NCBI GenBank assembly: GCA_030159235.1
Contig: BSBG01000004.1
Span: 1 to 64,000 of the forward strand
Source: Bacillus safensis
GTDB lineage: Bacteria; Bacillota; Bacilli; Bacillales; Bacillaceae
Length of the DNA stretch: 64,000 nt
Direction of reading: 5' to 3'
Shown here: piece after piece, positions 16,936-25,914 of the stretch
Layout: the number at the start of each line of letters is the position of its first letter
Numbering within the stretch: the stretch's first letter is position 1
The notes under the pieces: generated by a model
The model's database searches: none
Told to the model about the DNA's origin: nothing
The model's input: the letters and a program-made list of their open reading frames with translations, nothing else
Made by a program: the position numbers and the translations under genes

Positions 16936-17355
16936 ATGAAGAAATGTTTTGTAATATTTTTTACTTGTTTACTATTGTTAACAGCTTGTAGCAGTGCAGC
17001 ATCTACTAAAAAACAGCTCACCACAGACAACATCATTGAAGCTTTCAAAAGTGCTGGGCTTGAAGCAGAAAAACCAACTGATCTCAAACAAAAAGAGTTT
17101 GGAAATATAAGAGAAGAAGGAAAAAGGATTCTCATTCCTTCTTTAGGCGAAAATGCTGGTGGAAGGATTTTTAAATTTGGAAATGAAGCTGACCTTAACC
17201 AGGCCAAATCTTATTATGATGAATTAGGAAATGCTGGATCTATGTTCTTCTCTCACACATATTCAAAAGGGAACTTCCTGTTACAAATGAACGGAGAAAT
17301 GAAGGATTCTGAGTTTGAAAAATATAAGAAAGTGATGGATGAGGAAATAAAATAA
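16936..17355 (+). CDS. small lipoprotein
   Basis: A 139-residue protein with a signal peptide (MKKCFVIFFTCLLLLTACSS) and lipobox LTAC, so it should be lipid-anchored outside the membrane. ATG 16936 follows GGAGGC. The mature part is a small alpha/beta domain beginning LTTDNIIEAFKSAGLEAEKP, a stress- or YjgB-like appearance that I cannot name with certainty. No partner gene is visible. Confidence 0.8.
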   Translation: MKKCFVIFFTCLLLLTACSSAASTKKQLTTDNIIEAFKSAGLEAEKPTDLKQKEFGNIREEGKRILIPSLGENAGGRIFKFGNEADLNQAKSYYDELGNAGSMFFSHTYSKGNFLLQMNGEMKDSEFEKYKKVMDEEIK

Positions 17356-17822
17356 TTTCTTATTTCTTTTCTACAAAGAAGTAAACAATGCCATACTGGC
17401 TACTGACAGTTTGCATTATATGAGTGTTTCTCTAATTTTCAAGAGAAAAGTTGCACCTTTACAGTATGGATTTCCAGCTATTTTCATGCTCTTAAGTATT
17501 ATCTATTGCTAATAATGTTTTCTTATAGATATAGGAATACCTAGAAATCGGCACAATCAGTTGCAACAGCAGTAACTTAAATTATGACTAGCACCTTGAG
17601 TCATTGAATGAGTGAATAACATACGGGGCAACTTCTGCATAGAAGTTGCTCTTTTAACATTACGGTACATAGACTTGTCAGTATATTTTCAGGTGATGAT
17701 TTCCTAATCATCAATCTTGGTCATCGTTTTTTCTGGCAAATATCAGCTCGTCCTCATATAAAAACAGACCCTTAAGAGCTGTTTTTTCTCTAAGAGTCTT
17801 CTTTACTTCCAAAAAAAATTCA
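17356..17822. other. intergenic with two hairpins, no gene seen
   Basis: I find no supported frame here. A strong plus-strand terminator-like hairpin GGGCAACTTCT-gcat-AGAAGTTGCTC plus TTTT lies at 17626-17655, about 270 bp beyond the lipoprotein stop; it may be the relic terminator of a lost gene. A second hairpin (AACAG-n-CTGTT with flanking T/A runs, about 17763-17789) probably ends the minus-strand LysR transcript. Confidence 0.5.
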
Positions 17823-18737
17823 TTACTTCTTTCTCGACTCATAAACATAGTTTAAACCAAAAGCAATCTCTTTTAATATATCAATGAAAATGTGAATGGC
17901 TGCTCCTAGATGTTTGTCCTTCCTATAAACGATTCCTACACTTCTAATAAGATGAGCGTTCTGTATAGGAATAATTTTTAATTGTGGTTCTCTTAGATAT
18001 TCAAGATAAGGGGTCGGTAAGACCGTTATCCCTATGCCATCTACCACCATATTAATTAATGACTGCATAGTTGTTACTTCAAAAATAGGATCGGGTACAA
18101 AACCGATATCCTTACAATTTTTGTTTATAAATTGTCTGATGAAAAATTGCTCAGGAAACAAAATTGAAGCGGTTTCCTTTAATACTTCTAGCCCCAACAT
18201 TTCGCTTTGTGCTAGGGGGTGTTTAACAGGTACTGCAAAAGCCATATCTTCGGTGTATAAAGAGATTGTTTCAAATTCATCCCCTTTCATGGGTAAAAAA
18301 ACAATCCCTAAGTCCACTTTATTTTCTATTAAATAGTTTTGAATATCCCCAGTACGCAGACCTAGTACAGAAATTTTAACAGCTGGGTATTGCTGATGAA
18401 ATTTAAATAATGCTGGTGGAATAAGATAGTTCTCTACTGTTAGTAATGTCCCAATCGAGATTGATCCTCTTTGAAGTCCATTCAATTCATTGATCGATAT
18501 CTTCGCCTGTTCAATTTCGTGAAAAATGTTGCGAGTATATTTTAACAGAAGCTTTCCAGATTCAGTAAGAGTCGTTTTCTTACCAATACGATCAAACAAA
18601 GGTGTTCCTATTTCATGCTCTAAAAGTTTGATTTGCTGACTTAAAGATGGTTGAGATATTCCAACCTTTTCTGCCGCTTTTGTAAAATGCAGTTCTTGAC
18701 ACATTGCATAAAAATACTCCAATTGTCTTAATTCCAT
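17823..18737 (-). CDS. LysR-family transcriptional regulator
   Basis: A 304-residue protein. The N-terminal winged HTH MELRQLEYFYAMCQELHFTKAAEKVGISQPSLSQQ is followed by a dimerising helix and a CynR/CbbR-like effector domain. ATG 18737 is preferred (GGGAG upstream). It is divergent from a DapA-like lyase and an MFS exporter, with a perfect T-N11-A palindrome between them, so it likely activates that operon in response to a metabolite. Confidence 0.88.
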   Translation of the reverse strand: MELRQLEYFYAMCQELHFTKAAEKVGISQPSLSQQIKLLEHEIGTPLFDRIGKKTTLTESGKLLLKYTRNIFHEIEQAKISINELNGLQRGSISIGTLLTVENYLIPPALFKFHQQYPAVKISVLGLRTGDIQNYLIENKVDLGIVFLPMKGDEFETISLYTEDMAFAVPVKHPLAQSEMLGLEVLKETASILFPEQFFIRQFINKNCKDIGFVPDPIFEVTTMQSLINMVVDGIGITVLPTPYLEYLREPQLKIIPIQNAHLIRSVGIVYRKDKHLGAAIHIFIDILKEIAFGLNYVYESRKK

Positions 18738-18828
18738 TCTTTCGACTCCCAATGATTATTTTTATAAGTACAAACCTTACGATTTTTAAATATTGTCATC
18801 TAACATACATGATTATACAAATTATACC

Positions 18829-18843
18829 ATAGTTTCAAACTAT
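18829..18843. promoter_or_regulatory. LysR-type binding site
   Basis: ATAGTTT-c-AAACTAT, a perfect 7-1-7 palindrome of the T-N11-A class, located between LysR and the dapA-like gene. Confidence 0.6.
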
Positions 18844-19034
18844 AGTTATTATATAAATAATTGAATTGTTCTATTAAAAAAAGTGTCCTAGACTATTACA
18901 TGAAGGTCATACTTAAATACAAAATTCTTATACAAAGAAATCCTTCAAACCGTTTAAAGGAGGTCAGTAGATATAACGGGAATAAGTAAGATTTTTATAA
19001 GTTATAGAAATTTTAATGTAGGAGGTTAAAACAA

Positions 19035-19832
19035 GTGAAGAATTTAAATGTAGCAATTCCAACCCCGTTTCACGAAGATGAAAGTCTATACTTGGATGGA
19101 TTTAAACCAATTGTTGAATATTTAGCTGAAAATGGTATTGACTCACTACTCGTATCTGCAACTACAGGTGAACAAAACTCAATGAGTATTGAAGAAAGGA
19201 TACACATTATTGATTTTTTTAATCAGCAAAATTTTAAAAATGTTGAACTAATGTTTGGTGTATCAGCTACAACGACAAAAAATGCAATAAAATTAATTGA
19301 ACGTCTCGAGGATTCAGTTTTCGACTCCATTCTAATTCAATTTCCTCCTTATATTCAGCCAACTCAGGAACAAGCTATGTCTTACATTAATGAATTGTTA
19401 GAGCAAACCTCAAAAAACATTGTTCTTTATAACAATCCTTCTCGCACAGGGTTTGAATTGAGTGCTGACTCATTTCAGACTCTTATTAATCAAAAACACG
19501 CTACATTGGTTGGTATGAAAGAAGAGAGTGATGTTAGACGCCATAAAAATACAACTTTACCAGATGACTTTATTATGTTCGCTGGAGGGGATGTAAACCT
19601 CACTGAAAAAATATTAAACGGATGTAATGGGCTTTCTAGTATGGTAGGAAATGTTTATCCAAAAGAGATTCAAAAATTTTTTACTGACTTAGTTACAAAA
19701 AAGCCTGTGAACCTTCAAAAAATAAGTAAATTAATCGATAAAGTTACACGTGGACACGCAGTTATGAATATTAAAAATCATTACAATGCTCTAGGAATAA
19801 AAGTAGGTAGTTGTCGTTCTCCAATTCGATAG
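19035..19832 (+). CDS. DapA/NanA-family class I aldolase (dihydrodipicolinate synthase-like)
   Basis: A 265-residue TIM-barrel lyase/synthase. It has the family motif ATTGEQ near residue 45, the Tyr motif VLYNNPSRTG, the Schiff-base lysine in LVGMKEES and a late GSCRSPIR. GTG start with AGGAGG 9 nt upstream. It is about 25 residues shorter than typical DapA. Association with a LysR regulator and an exporter, not lysine genes, suggests a catabolic or specialised lyase acting on a 2-oxo acid. The exact substrate is unknown. Confidence 0.85.
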   Translation: MKNLNVAIPTPFHEDESLYLDGFKPIVEYLAENGIDSLLVSATTGEQNSMSIEERIHIIDFFNQQNFKNVELMFGVSATTTKNAIKLIERLEDSVFDSILIQFPPYIQPTQEQAMSYINELLEQTSKNIVLYNNPSRTGFELSADSFQTLINQKHATLVGMKEESDVRRHKNTTLPDDFIMFAGGDVNLTEKILNGCNGLSSMVGNVYPKEIQKFFTDLVTKKPVNLQKISKLIDKVTRGHAVMNIKNHYNALGIKVGSCRSPIR

Positions 19833-19919
19833 TTATTATTTCTTGCAAGCAGGTTCAAATCATTTAATCCTGCTTGTCCCAATTAATCATAAGAGATTTG
19901 GAGGGGGGCCTTAGCTGCC

Positions 19920-21143
19920 ATGAGAATTCCACAAACAGAGCAAGAGCAAAGATCGAGTATGCAGACAAAAAAGAGGATACTAACTGTTGTTGGTGTTATT
20001 CTAATTGCAGCAAATCTTAGGGCTCCAATTACATCAGTCGGTCCAGTATTATCTTCCATTCGTGATAATCTTGAGATCTCTAACACATTAGCTGGTACAA
20101 TTCCTACAGCCGTTTTATTCACATTCGCATTGTTTTCTCCTTTTGCCCCTAAGATCACTCGTCATTTCAGTATAGAATCAACACTGTTTATGGCAATAAC
20201 ATTATTATTAGTTGGAATTGGAATACGCTCTGTTGGTAGAGTGGACACGTTATTTTTAGGTACCATCATAATAGGTTCATCTATCGCGGTTTGTAATGTT
20301 TTATTACCTAGCTTCATTAAACATCAATTTGCAAAAAAATTAGGCTTGATGACTGGCGTATATGCAGTTTCTATGAATTTATTTGGAGCTATTGGTTCAG
20401 GGATTAGCGTCCCTATTTCTTCATCATTAGGTTTCGAGTGGTCAGGTTCCCTAAGTTGTTGGGGATTCTTAGCTCTTCTTACCATGATATTTTGGATACC
20501 ACAATTAAAGAACAACCCAGAATCTGTGGATCTTTTTCAAAAAGAAAATAAGAAAAATTCTATCAGCCTTTGGCGTTCAAAGATAGCGTGGAATGTTACG
20601 TTGTTTATGGGGGCTCAGTCCTTCATATTTTTCACAGTAATTTCATGGCTTCCTGAAATTCTTGAAACTAAAGGGCTAAATACTAATGAAGGTGGATGGA
20701 TGCTTTCATTAATGCAACTTTCAATGCTTCCTGTTACATTTATTGTACCAATTTTAGCTGGACATTTTAGCAAACAACAGATATTAGTATTGATTTCTTT
20801 TCTCTTGCTTGTTGTTGGTTTATTGGGAATTTTATTTGGAGCGTCTTTCTTTATACCTCTGTGGATTATAATGATTGGGATTGGCATTGGAATGGCCTTT
20901 AGCTTAGCCATGATGTTTTTTAGTTTGCGCACCAAAAATATACAAGAAGCAGCAGAATTATCTGGTATGGCACAATCTTTAGGCTATCTATTAGCAGCTA
21001 TAGGTCCTATTTTATTCGGTTGGTTACATGACGTTACTTATCATTGGACTGTGCCTCTGTTAATGCTAATCTTCATTTCAGTCATTATTTTAATTACTGG
21101 TGTGAATTCTGGTAAAAACGTATATGTTACTTCTGCTAAATAA
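19920..21143 (+). CDS. MFS transporter, CynX/NimT family
   Basis: A 407-residue protein with about 12 hydrophobic helices. The first helix is followed by IAANLRAPITSVGPVLS, the CynX/NimT signature shared with the transporter at 9.4 kb. The sequence GMAQSLGYLLAAIGPILFGWLHD in the C-terminal half is typical. RBS GGAGGGG. It is 87 bp downstream of the DapA-like gene on the same strand, so probably one operon under the divergent LysR. Substrate unknown. Confidence 0.87.
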   Translation: MRIPQTEQEQRSSMQTKKRILTVVGVILIAANLRAPITSVGPVLSSIRDNLEISNTLAGTIPTAVLFTFALFSPFAPKITRHFSIESTLFMAITLLLVGIGIRSVGRVDTLFLGTIIIGSSIAVCNVLLPSFIKHQFAKKLGLMTGVYAVSMNLFGAIGSGISVPISSSLGFEWSGSLSCWGFLALLTMIFWIPQLKNNPESVDLFQKENKKNSISLWRSKIAWNVTLFMGAQSFIFFTVISWLPEILETKGLNTNEGGWMLSLMQLSMLPVTFIVPILAGHFSKQQILVLISFLLLVVGLLGILFGASFFIPLWIIMIGIGIGMAFSLAMMFFSLRTKNIQEAAELSGMAQSLGYLLAAIGPILFGWLHDVTYHWTVPLLMLIFISVIILITGVNSGKNVYVTSAK

Positions 21144-21295
21144 ATGGTGAAATTCATTAAAACCCTTTATGATACTTGCATCAAATCCTTAACAGGTGAT
21201 TCAATGATTCACCGCGCAATTTGAAATAACGTATTATTGATTTAACATGTTATCGTCATTACAATATGTTTTCTGGAATGTTTATTTTAAGAATC

Positions 21296-21322
21296 AAAAA
21301 AAGGCCGCTTAGGCCTTTTTAC
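21296..21322. terminator. bidirectional terminator
   Basis: AAAAAGGCC-gctta-GGCCTTTTT directly after the EamA gene stop (minus strand), also able to stop the convergent MFS transcript. Confidence 0.8.
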
Positions 21323-21331
21323 ATTTTTTTA

Positions 21332-22267
21332 TTAGTGAATTTGCTCAATATCCTTATCCTCAGCAACCATATCCGCCTTTCCCCGCCTCCTGACAAGCGT
21401 CAAAGTCATGCCTGCAAAGATCATTACGATGCCCAGAGTTTGATAGAGGTCTGGACGGAAGCCTGTGAAGACGGTATCCAGCACGATCGCGACAGCCGGG
21501 TCGAGGAAGACAATGATTGAAATAAACTTCGTTGATAAAAATCGCAAACTATCAAAAAACAGCAAATACACAATACCTGTATGGATGATACCAGTAGATA
21601 CCACCATGATCCAGTTTCCTTGAGACAGGTTGGTAAAAGCGCCGAAGTGAATAAACGGAATCAGGATAATAACCCCTAAACCAGTTTGCAGGAAGGTGGT
21701 CGTGTAAGGGCTGAGGTTTTGAATGCCTTTTCCCACTAAAGTTGTGAACGCATAAAACAGTGCAGCGAGAACTGCCCAAATGATGCCAGATCCCATCAGC
21801 TGTGTCAATGAAGTGCTGCCGTTAATCCCGGAAATCAGCACAGTTCCCAGAAAACAGATGATAATGGAACTGACAGAAATGACATTTAATCTCTCTCTGT
21901 AGATGATGCTACCTAGAAGAAGAACAAGCACCGGTGCAAGGTGATAAACGGAGATGGCGATCGTGACAGACGTTTCTTCAAAAGACTTAAATAAGAAGAC
22001 CCAGTTGAATACGAGAAAGAAACCGCACGCCAATGTTTGCAGCACATCTCTCTTGCTCCACTTTTCGGTTTTATACTGTCCGGATGCCAGCCAGCAAAAG
22101 CTTAAAAATAACGTCGCGCAAAGGCAGCGGACAAAGACCAATTCAAATGACTGCAAATTAGTATGCTCTGAGAAAAAGCCAATGGAACCGAAAATCACCA
22201 TGGAGATGACCATTTTCAGCACGGCTGTTGATTTTTGTTTTGGTGTGATTGAGAGATCTTGCTGCAT
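21332..22267 (-). CDS. EamA/RhtA-type amino acid exporter
   Basis: A 311-residue DMT-superfamily permease with ten hydrophobic helices in two EamA repeats (first half to about residue 150, second starting with SGIIWAVLAALFYAFTTLVGKG). GGAGG lies upstream of both a TTG (22270) and the ATG (22267). It lies downstream of an SDR gene and opposite a 2-oxoglutarate dioxygenase. The same three functions occur with L-isoleucine 4-hydroxylase in B. thuringiensis, where the exporter is RhtA-like. Export of a hydroxylated amino acid or its keto product is inferred. Confidence 0.85.
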   Translation of the reverse strand: MQQDLSITPKQKSTAVLKMVISMVIFGSIGFFSEHTNLQSFELVFVRCLCATLFLSFCWLASGQYKTEKWSKRDVLQTLACGFFLVFNWVFLFKSFEETSVTIAISVYHLAPVLVLLLGSIIYRERLNVISVSSIIICFLGTVLISGINGSTSLTQLMGSGIIWAVLAALFYAFTTLVGKGIQNLSPYTTTFLQTGLGVIILIPFIHFGAFTNLSQGNWIMVVSTGIIHTGIVYLLFFDSLRFLSTKFISIIVFLDPAVAIVLDTVFTGFRPDLYQTLGIVMIFAGMTLTLVRRRGKADMVAEDKDIEQIH

Positions 22268-22298
22268 CAAGCGTATTCTACCTCCAATTATGTATAGG

Positions 22299-22328
22299 GA
22301 AAAGCACCCCAGCTGTAAGGTGCTTTTC
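22299..22328 (-). terminator. hairpin between SDR and EamA genes
   Basis: GAAAAGCACC-n-GGTGCTTTTC, 6 bp after the SDR stop and before the EamA RBS. It may attenuate or separate transcription of the exporter. Confidence 0.65.
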
Positions 22329-22334
22329 TCTTTA

Positions 22335-23078
22335 TTATAGTTTCTTGCCGGCTGTCCAGCCGCCGTCTATGACAAAGTTTGAGCCTGTAATAAATTGCGC
22401 CTCATCCGAAGCTAAATACTTCATACAGGAAACGATATCATCCGGCTGCCCCCACGTATGAAGGGCGTGGTTATCTTTGATCAGCTGAACCATTTCATCG
22501 TTTTGAAAATACTCTTCCGTTAATTCTGTTCGGATCACGCCAGGTGAAATGCTATTCACCCTGATGCCCGTTGACCCGAATTCCATAGCGAGCTGCTTCG
22601 TCAGTCCGATGAGCGCATGCTTGGAAGACACGTAGGCTGCCCGCGCAGGCTCTGCCATCAGCCCGGACACAGAGGCGATATTGATCATACAGCCTCGTTT
22701 CCCCAGCTTAGACCACAGCCTTGCCGTATCTCTAGAAAGAATAAAAACTGCCGTGAGATTAATGTCTATGACTTTTTTGAATGATTCTGCTGATAATTCA
22801 AGGACAGGGGTGATTTCCCTTATTCCTGCTGCATTGATTAAGATGTCCGGAATCAATTGGCGTTGTTCAAGCTTTGGCAACAACGATTCAGCCTGCTGAA
22901 CATCAGACAAGTCAGCCTCAACCATATGAAAGTCATCATTTACTATAAATTCTGACATTTTATTTGTTTGAATATCCACTCCAACGACCCGAAAGCCGTC
23001 AGCTAGAAATTGCTTTACCGCCGCGAAGCCGATCCCGCTATTTGCCCCAGTGATCATTAAATTCTTTTTGTTCATCAT
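22335..23078 (-). CDS. SDR dehydrogenase, probable 4-hydroxyisoleucine dehydrogenase
   Basis: A 247-residue classical short-chain dehydrogenase. It has the NAD motif TGANSGIG, NAAG, the catalytic Ser (NIASVSG) and Y-x3-K in YVSSKHA. An Asp after the second strand (VVGVDIQ) suggests NAD. It lies divergent from an IDO-type dioxygenase and upstream of an RhtA-like exporter. In B. thuringiensis the equivalent SDR (HILDH) oxidises 4-hydroxyisoleucine to 2-amino-3-methyl-4-ketopentanoate. The assignment rests on context plus family, not on unique residues. Confidence 0.8.
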   Translation of the reverse strand: MMNKKNLMITGANSGIGFAAVKQFLADGFRVVGVDIQTNKMSEFIVNDDFHMVEADLSDVQQAESLLPKLEQRQLIPDILINAAGIREITPVLELSAESFKKVIDINLTAVFILSRDTARLWSKLGKRGCMINIASVSGLMAEPARAAYVSSKHALIGLTKQLAMEFGSTGIRVNSISPGVIRTELTEEYFQNDEMVQLIKDNHALHTWGQPDDIVSCMKYLASDEAQFITGSNFVIDGGWTAGKKL

Positions 23079-23106
23079 TTTATATTCTGCCTTTTTTCAT
23101 TTTGGT

Positions 23107-23220
23107 AATTTTCAATAATCTGAATACTACAGTTTGACAATATATTACAAATAATTTAGCATTGTCTTTACATCCTCTATTTTCCATGTTTGCTATTATA
23201 CAGGAAATAACCAGAAAAAT
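23107..23220. promoter_or_regulatory. ido/SDR divergent promoter with weak CodY-like boxes
   Basis: Two 15-mers, 23107-23121 and 23206-23220, match the CodY consensus AATTTTCWGAAAATT with four mismatches each. That is marginal, but CodY senses isoleucine, the expected substrate of ido. TATTAT at 23194-23199 may be the ido -10. Confidence 0.3.
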
Positions 23221-23246
23221 CATCTACTTTTTAAGGGGCGATCTAT

Positions 23247-23978
23247 ATGGTTCAAGTTTCAAAAACACAAAAAAATTCAACATCCGATATTGCTAACTAT
23301 GCTTCTTATTTAAAGGAAAACGGTTATTCTTATATTCCAGCAGAGTTCTACCAGCAAAAAACTACAGACGACGAAGTGCGCGAATTACAGCTTACATATG
23401 ATGCTTTGAAAGCTGATCCTAAAGGAGGAGGTCGTTACAGAGCGCACTCCCGCTATATTCTGGCTCCTGACTCTGACACCCTTGAATTAGACCCGGATAA
23501 TGGATATTTCCAATCAAAAGAATATAATTATGATGATGGCGGTATTGTCAGGAAATTCGATAAAATATCAGATGAGTTTCTACAGCATCCTGTAACGCAG
23601 CAATTGATACATTCAAATGTAGAAATGGCCCGCCAAACCAATTTTGTAGATTGGGGGAAAGAAGTGATCGTCGGGCTCCACCAAGTCAGATATCAAGTGA
23701 CACCTGACGCGCCTTCATACAGCTCACCCATTTGGCTGCATCGTGACGACGAACCGCTTGTCTTCGTCCATCTATTTCAGCTGAGCGAGGATGCGATCGG
23801 CGGGGATAACTTAATTGCCCCGTCTGTGAAGCAAATTGATAAAGTGCTGCGGCTGACAGACCCGCTTGAAACACTTGCTCTCGGGCAAAAGGTCTTTCAT
23901 GCGGTAACACCGGTCGGCACTGCCAATGCAGATGGGGCACATCGAGATATCTTATTAGTTACCTTTTCTAACAGATAA
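23247..23978 (+). CDS. ido: 2-oxoglutarate/Fe(II) dioxygenase, L-isoleucine 4-hydroxylase family
   Basis: A 243-residue protein matching the IDO family described in B. thuringiensis. Shared blocks are YFQSKEYNYDDGG, GLHQVRYQ, SSPIWLHRDDEP (Fe ligands His and Asp in HxD) and GQKVFHAVTPVGT (distal His), with the 2-oxoglutarate-binding Arg in HRDILLVTF. The enzyme hydroxylates the C4 of free isoleucine using O2 and 2-oxoglutarate. RBS AAGGGGCG. Monocistronic, ending in a strong hairpin; SDR and exporter are divergent. Related dioxygenases accept other aliphatic amino acids, so the substrate remains to be confirmed. Confidence 0.88.
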   Translation: MVQVSKTQKNSTSDIANYASYLKENGYSYIPAEFYQQKTTDDEVRELQLTYDALKADPKGGGRYRAHSRYILAPDSDTLELDPDNGYFQSKEYNYDDGGIVRKFDKISDEFLQHPVTQQLIHSNVEMARQTNFVDWGKEVIVGLHQVRYQVTPDAPSYSSPIWLHRDDEPLVFVHLFQLSEDAIGGDNLIAPSVKQIDKVLRLTDPLETLALGQKVFHAVTPVGTANADGAHRDILLVTFSNR

Positions 23979-24004
23979 AAAAAGCGCCCGAGGGCGCTTT
24001 TTTT
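23979..24004. terminator. bidirectional terminator
   Basis: AAAAAAGCGCCC-ga-GGGCGCTTTTTTT between the convergent ido and universal stress genes. Confidence 0.88.
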
Positions 24005-24010
24005 ACAAAT

Positions 24011-24457
24011 CTATCGAACAATCAAAACCGGGCAAGGTGATAATTGCGACACTTTATGGCTGACACTTCCAAGCATCATTTCTTTCAGGCCGCTGATGCC
24101 CCGGCTTCCGACTACGATCAAGCTGATGCCTTTCTCTTTTGCATGATTTAATATCTCATGTGCCGGCTCACCATTCGCATAAATGATTTCAGCTTGAACA
24201 CCGTTCTCGGCTGCTTTTTCTTTTGCGTTCTCAAGGATTTTCAGGCCTTCTTTTTTAACCTGGTCCCTAATTTCATCAATAAAATGTTTGGGCACATAGA
24301 CAATTCCCGTCAAAGAAGAAGTCGCGACGACGGCTTCTCTCCCCACATGAAGGATGCTTAGTTCGGCCTGCTGTTCTTTAGCCAAATGCACTGCGGCATC
24401 AAACGCTTTTTCACTCATGTCTGATCCATCAATTGCAACTAACATTTTGTTAAACAT
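24011..24457 (-). CDS. universal stress protein (UspA family, YxiE-like)
   Basis: A 148-residue UspA-fold protein. It has the N-terminal strand MFNKMLVAIDGSDMSEKAF and the ATP-binding motif VVGSRGISGLKEMMLGSVSHKV (G-x2-G-x9-G-S/T). It probably binds ATP. In B. subtilis the similar yxiE gene follows bglH; here the 3' stump of bglH lies directly upstream, so this is the old bgl operon end. Confidence 0.9.
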   Translation of the reverse strand: MFNKMLVAIDGSDMSEKAFDAAVHLAKEQQAELSILHVGREAVVATSSLTGIVYVPKHFIDEIRDQVKKEGLKILENAKEKAAENGVQAEIIYANGEPAHEILNHAKEKGISLIVVGSRGISGLKEMMLGSVSHKVSQLSPCPVLIVR

Positions 24458-24588
24458 GCTCTTCCCGCCTTTCGGAATGTGGCTGGTTCATCTTTCTCTT
24501 TTATTGTCCGCCTGCTTCCGGTTATTGTCAATTGAAGTGCGTCAGTTTTCAAAAAGTTGTCAGAGACTCTCTCCGTTTGTGGCAATGA

Positions 24589-24959
<371 letters not shown>

Positions 24960-24990
24960 CTAAAGAAAACTGACAGGGTTCGTCCCCTTT

Positions 24991-25107
24991 TTAAAATGTT
25001 GAGTTTGGATCAATCATCGTTGTGTTTCGATCTGCTTCAAAACTGTACATTCCTGCAGCTGAAATCACTGTAAGAGCGATCATCGTAAAATCCTTCTTAA
25101 AAATCAT
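24991..25107 (-). CDS. Phr pheromone precursor of the broken rap
   Basis: A 38-residue frame MIFKKDFTMIALTVISAAGM with a basic start and export segment. The C-terminal part contains ADRNTT, matching the third repeat of the intact Phr and PhrH-type DRNTT. It overlaps the 3' end of a rap fragment as in normal cassettes. It could still make signal if transcribed, although its rap is destroyed. Confidence 0.65.
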   Translation of the reverse strand: MIFKKDFTMIALTVISAAGMYSFEADRNTTMIDPNSTF

Positions 25108-25306
25108 ACAAACAATCCTCTCTCTGAACTTTGAGTTGTGTTTCTAATATCTTTTGATAGGCAGCCGTAGCATCTTCAAATCGACCTTGTTTCCCATACT
25201 CATCTGGATATACTATATAGCTTGCTTCAGCAGAAGCGATGAGCGGTACCCCATAAATGTCCCTGATACATAATTGATGTTCTGCCATTTGTAGAAAACA
25301 ATCCAC
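25097..25306 (-). pseudogene. 3' fragment of a rap gene
   Basis: The last residues, YGKQGRFEDATAAYQKILET then QREDCLYDF, match the Rap C-terminus (KKGDFEKAAEYYRKALKAQ...GECLYDY). The upstream part is degraded. The matching 5' stump (ATG plus six codons) lies at 27254 on the same strand, with marR-accA inserted between. Confidence 0.75.
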
Positions 25307-25380
25307 TTAAACCATTTTAACAAGAAGACATATCTCGTCCATGTTGTCATTGGCTTATGTTGAGCTTGTGAAAAAATCAT

Positions 25381-25417
25381 ATTCATGTATAATACAACTA
25401 ATGTATTATACATGAAT
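25381..25417. promoter_or_regulatory. MarR operator/promoter palindrome
   Basis: ATTCATGTATAATACA (25381-25396) and its exact complement (25402-25417) separated by 5 bp. The left arm includes TATAAT, and the MarR start follows 19 bp later. This is a strong candidate for autorepression. Confidence 0.75.
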
Positions 25418-25435
25418 TGTAGGAGGGTGACCTTT

Positions 25436-25882
25436 TTGAAAAGAGAAGATGCCTTAAAACTAAGAGCAGATATTAAGAAGATGATTATAATAACTGGTGT
25501 TTTTGAATCTCAAAATTTGCCCAATGGACCATTTGAAAAACCTCTACCAACTTCTCAAATGATGGCGTTAGAGGAACTAGAGGTGGAAAAATTAACTGTT
25601 TGGCAACTATCCAATAAACTTAGATTAGAGACTTCAACTGTAAGTAGATTGGTAGATAAGTTAGTAAAAAAGGGGCTTGTTTATCGTGAAGTAAATGAAA
25701 AAAATAGAAGAGAACTTTTTCTGCACCTCACAGAAAAAGGTCACATTACTGTTAATCGCTTAAGAGAACAATCCATTACATTTTATCAAAGTATTCTCAA
25801 TAATTTATCAGAATCAGAACAAAAAATAGTTGTGGATGGTTTTGAATTATTTATTGATTCTATTTCTAAGTCTTTTGATTAG
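25436..25882 (+). CDS. MarR-family regulator linked to accA paralogue
   Basis: A 148-residue winged-helix protein: VWQLSNKLRLETSTVSRLVDKLVKKGLVYREVNEKNRRELFLHLTEKG is the MarR recognition helix and wing, flanked by dimer helices. TTG start with GGAGGG 12 nt upstream (spacing is long but no better codon exists). A 37-bp palindrome over the promoter suggests it represses its own operon, and the AccA gene starts 32 bp after its stop. The inducer could be an antibiotic or acyl metabolite. Confidence 0.85.
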   Translation: MKREDALKLRADIKKMIIITGVFESQNLPNGPFEKPLPTSQMMALEELEVEKLTVWQLSNKLRLETSTVSRLVDKLVKKGLVYREVNEKNRRELFLHLTEKGHITVNRLREQSITFYQSILNNLSESEQKIVVDGFELFIDSISKSFD

Positions 25883-25914
25883 AGTGAGGTAAATCATAAC
25901 ATTTGGAGGATAAA

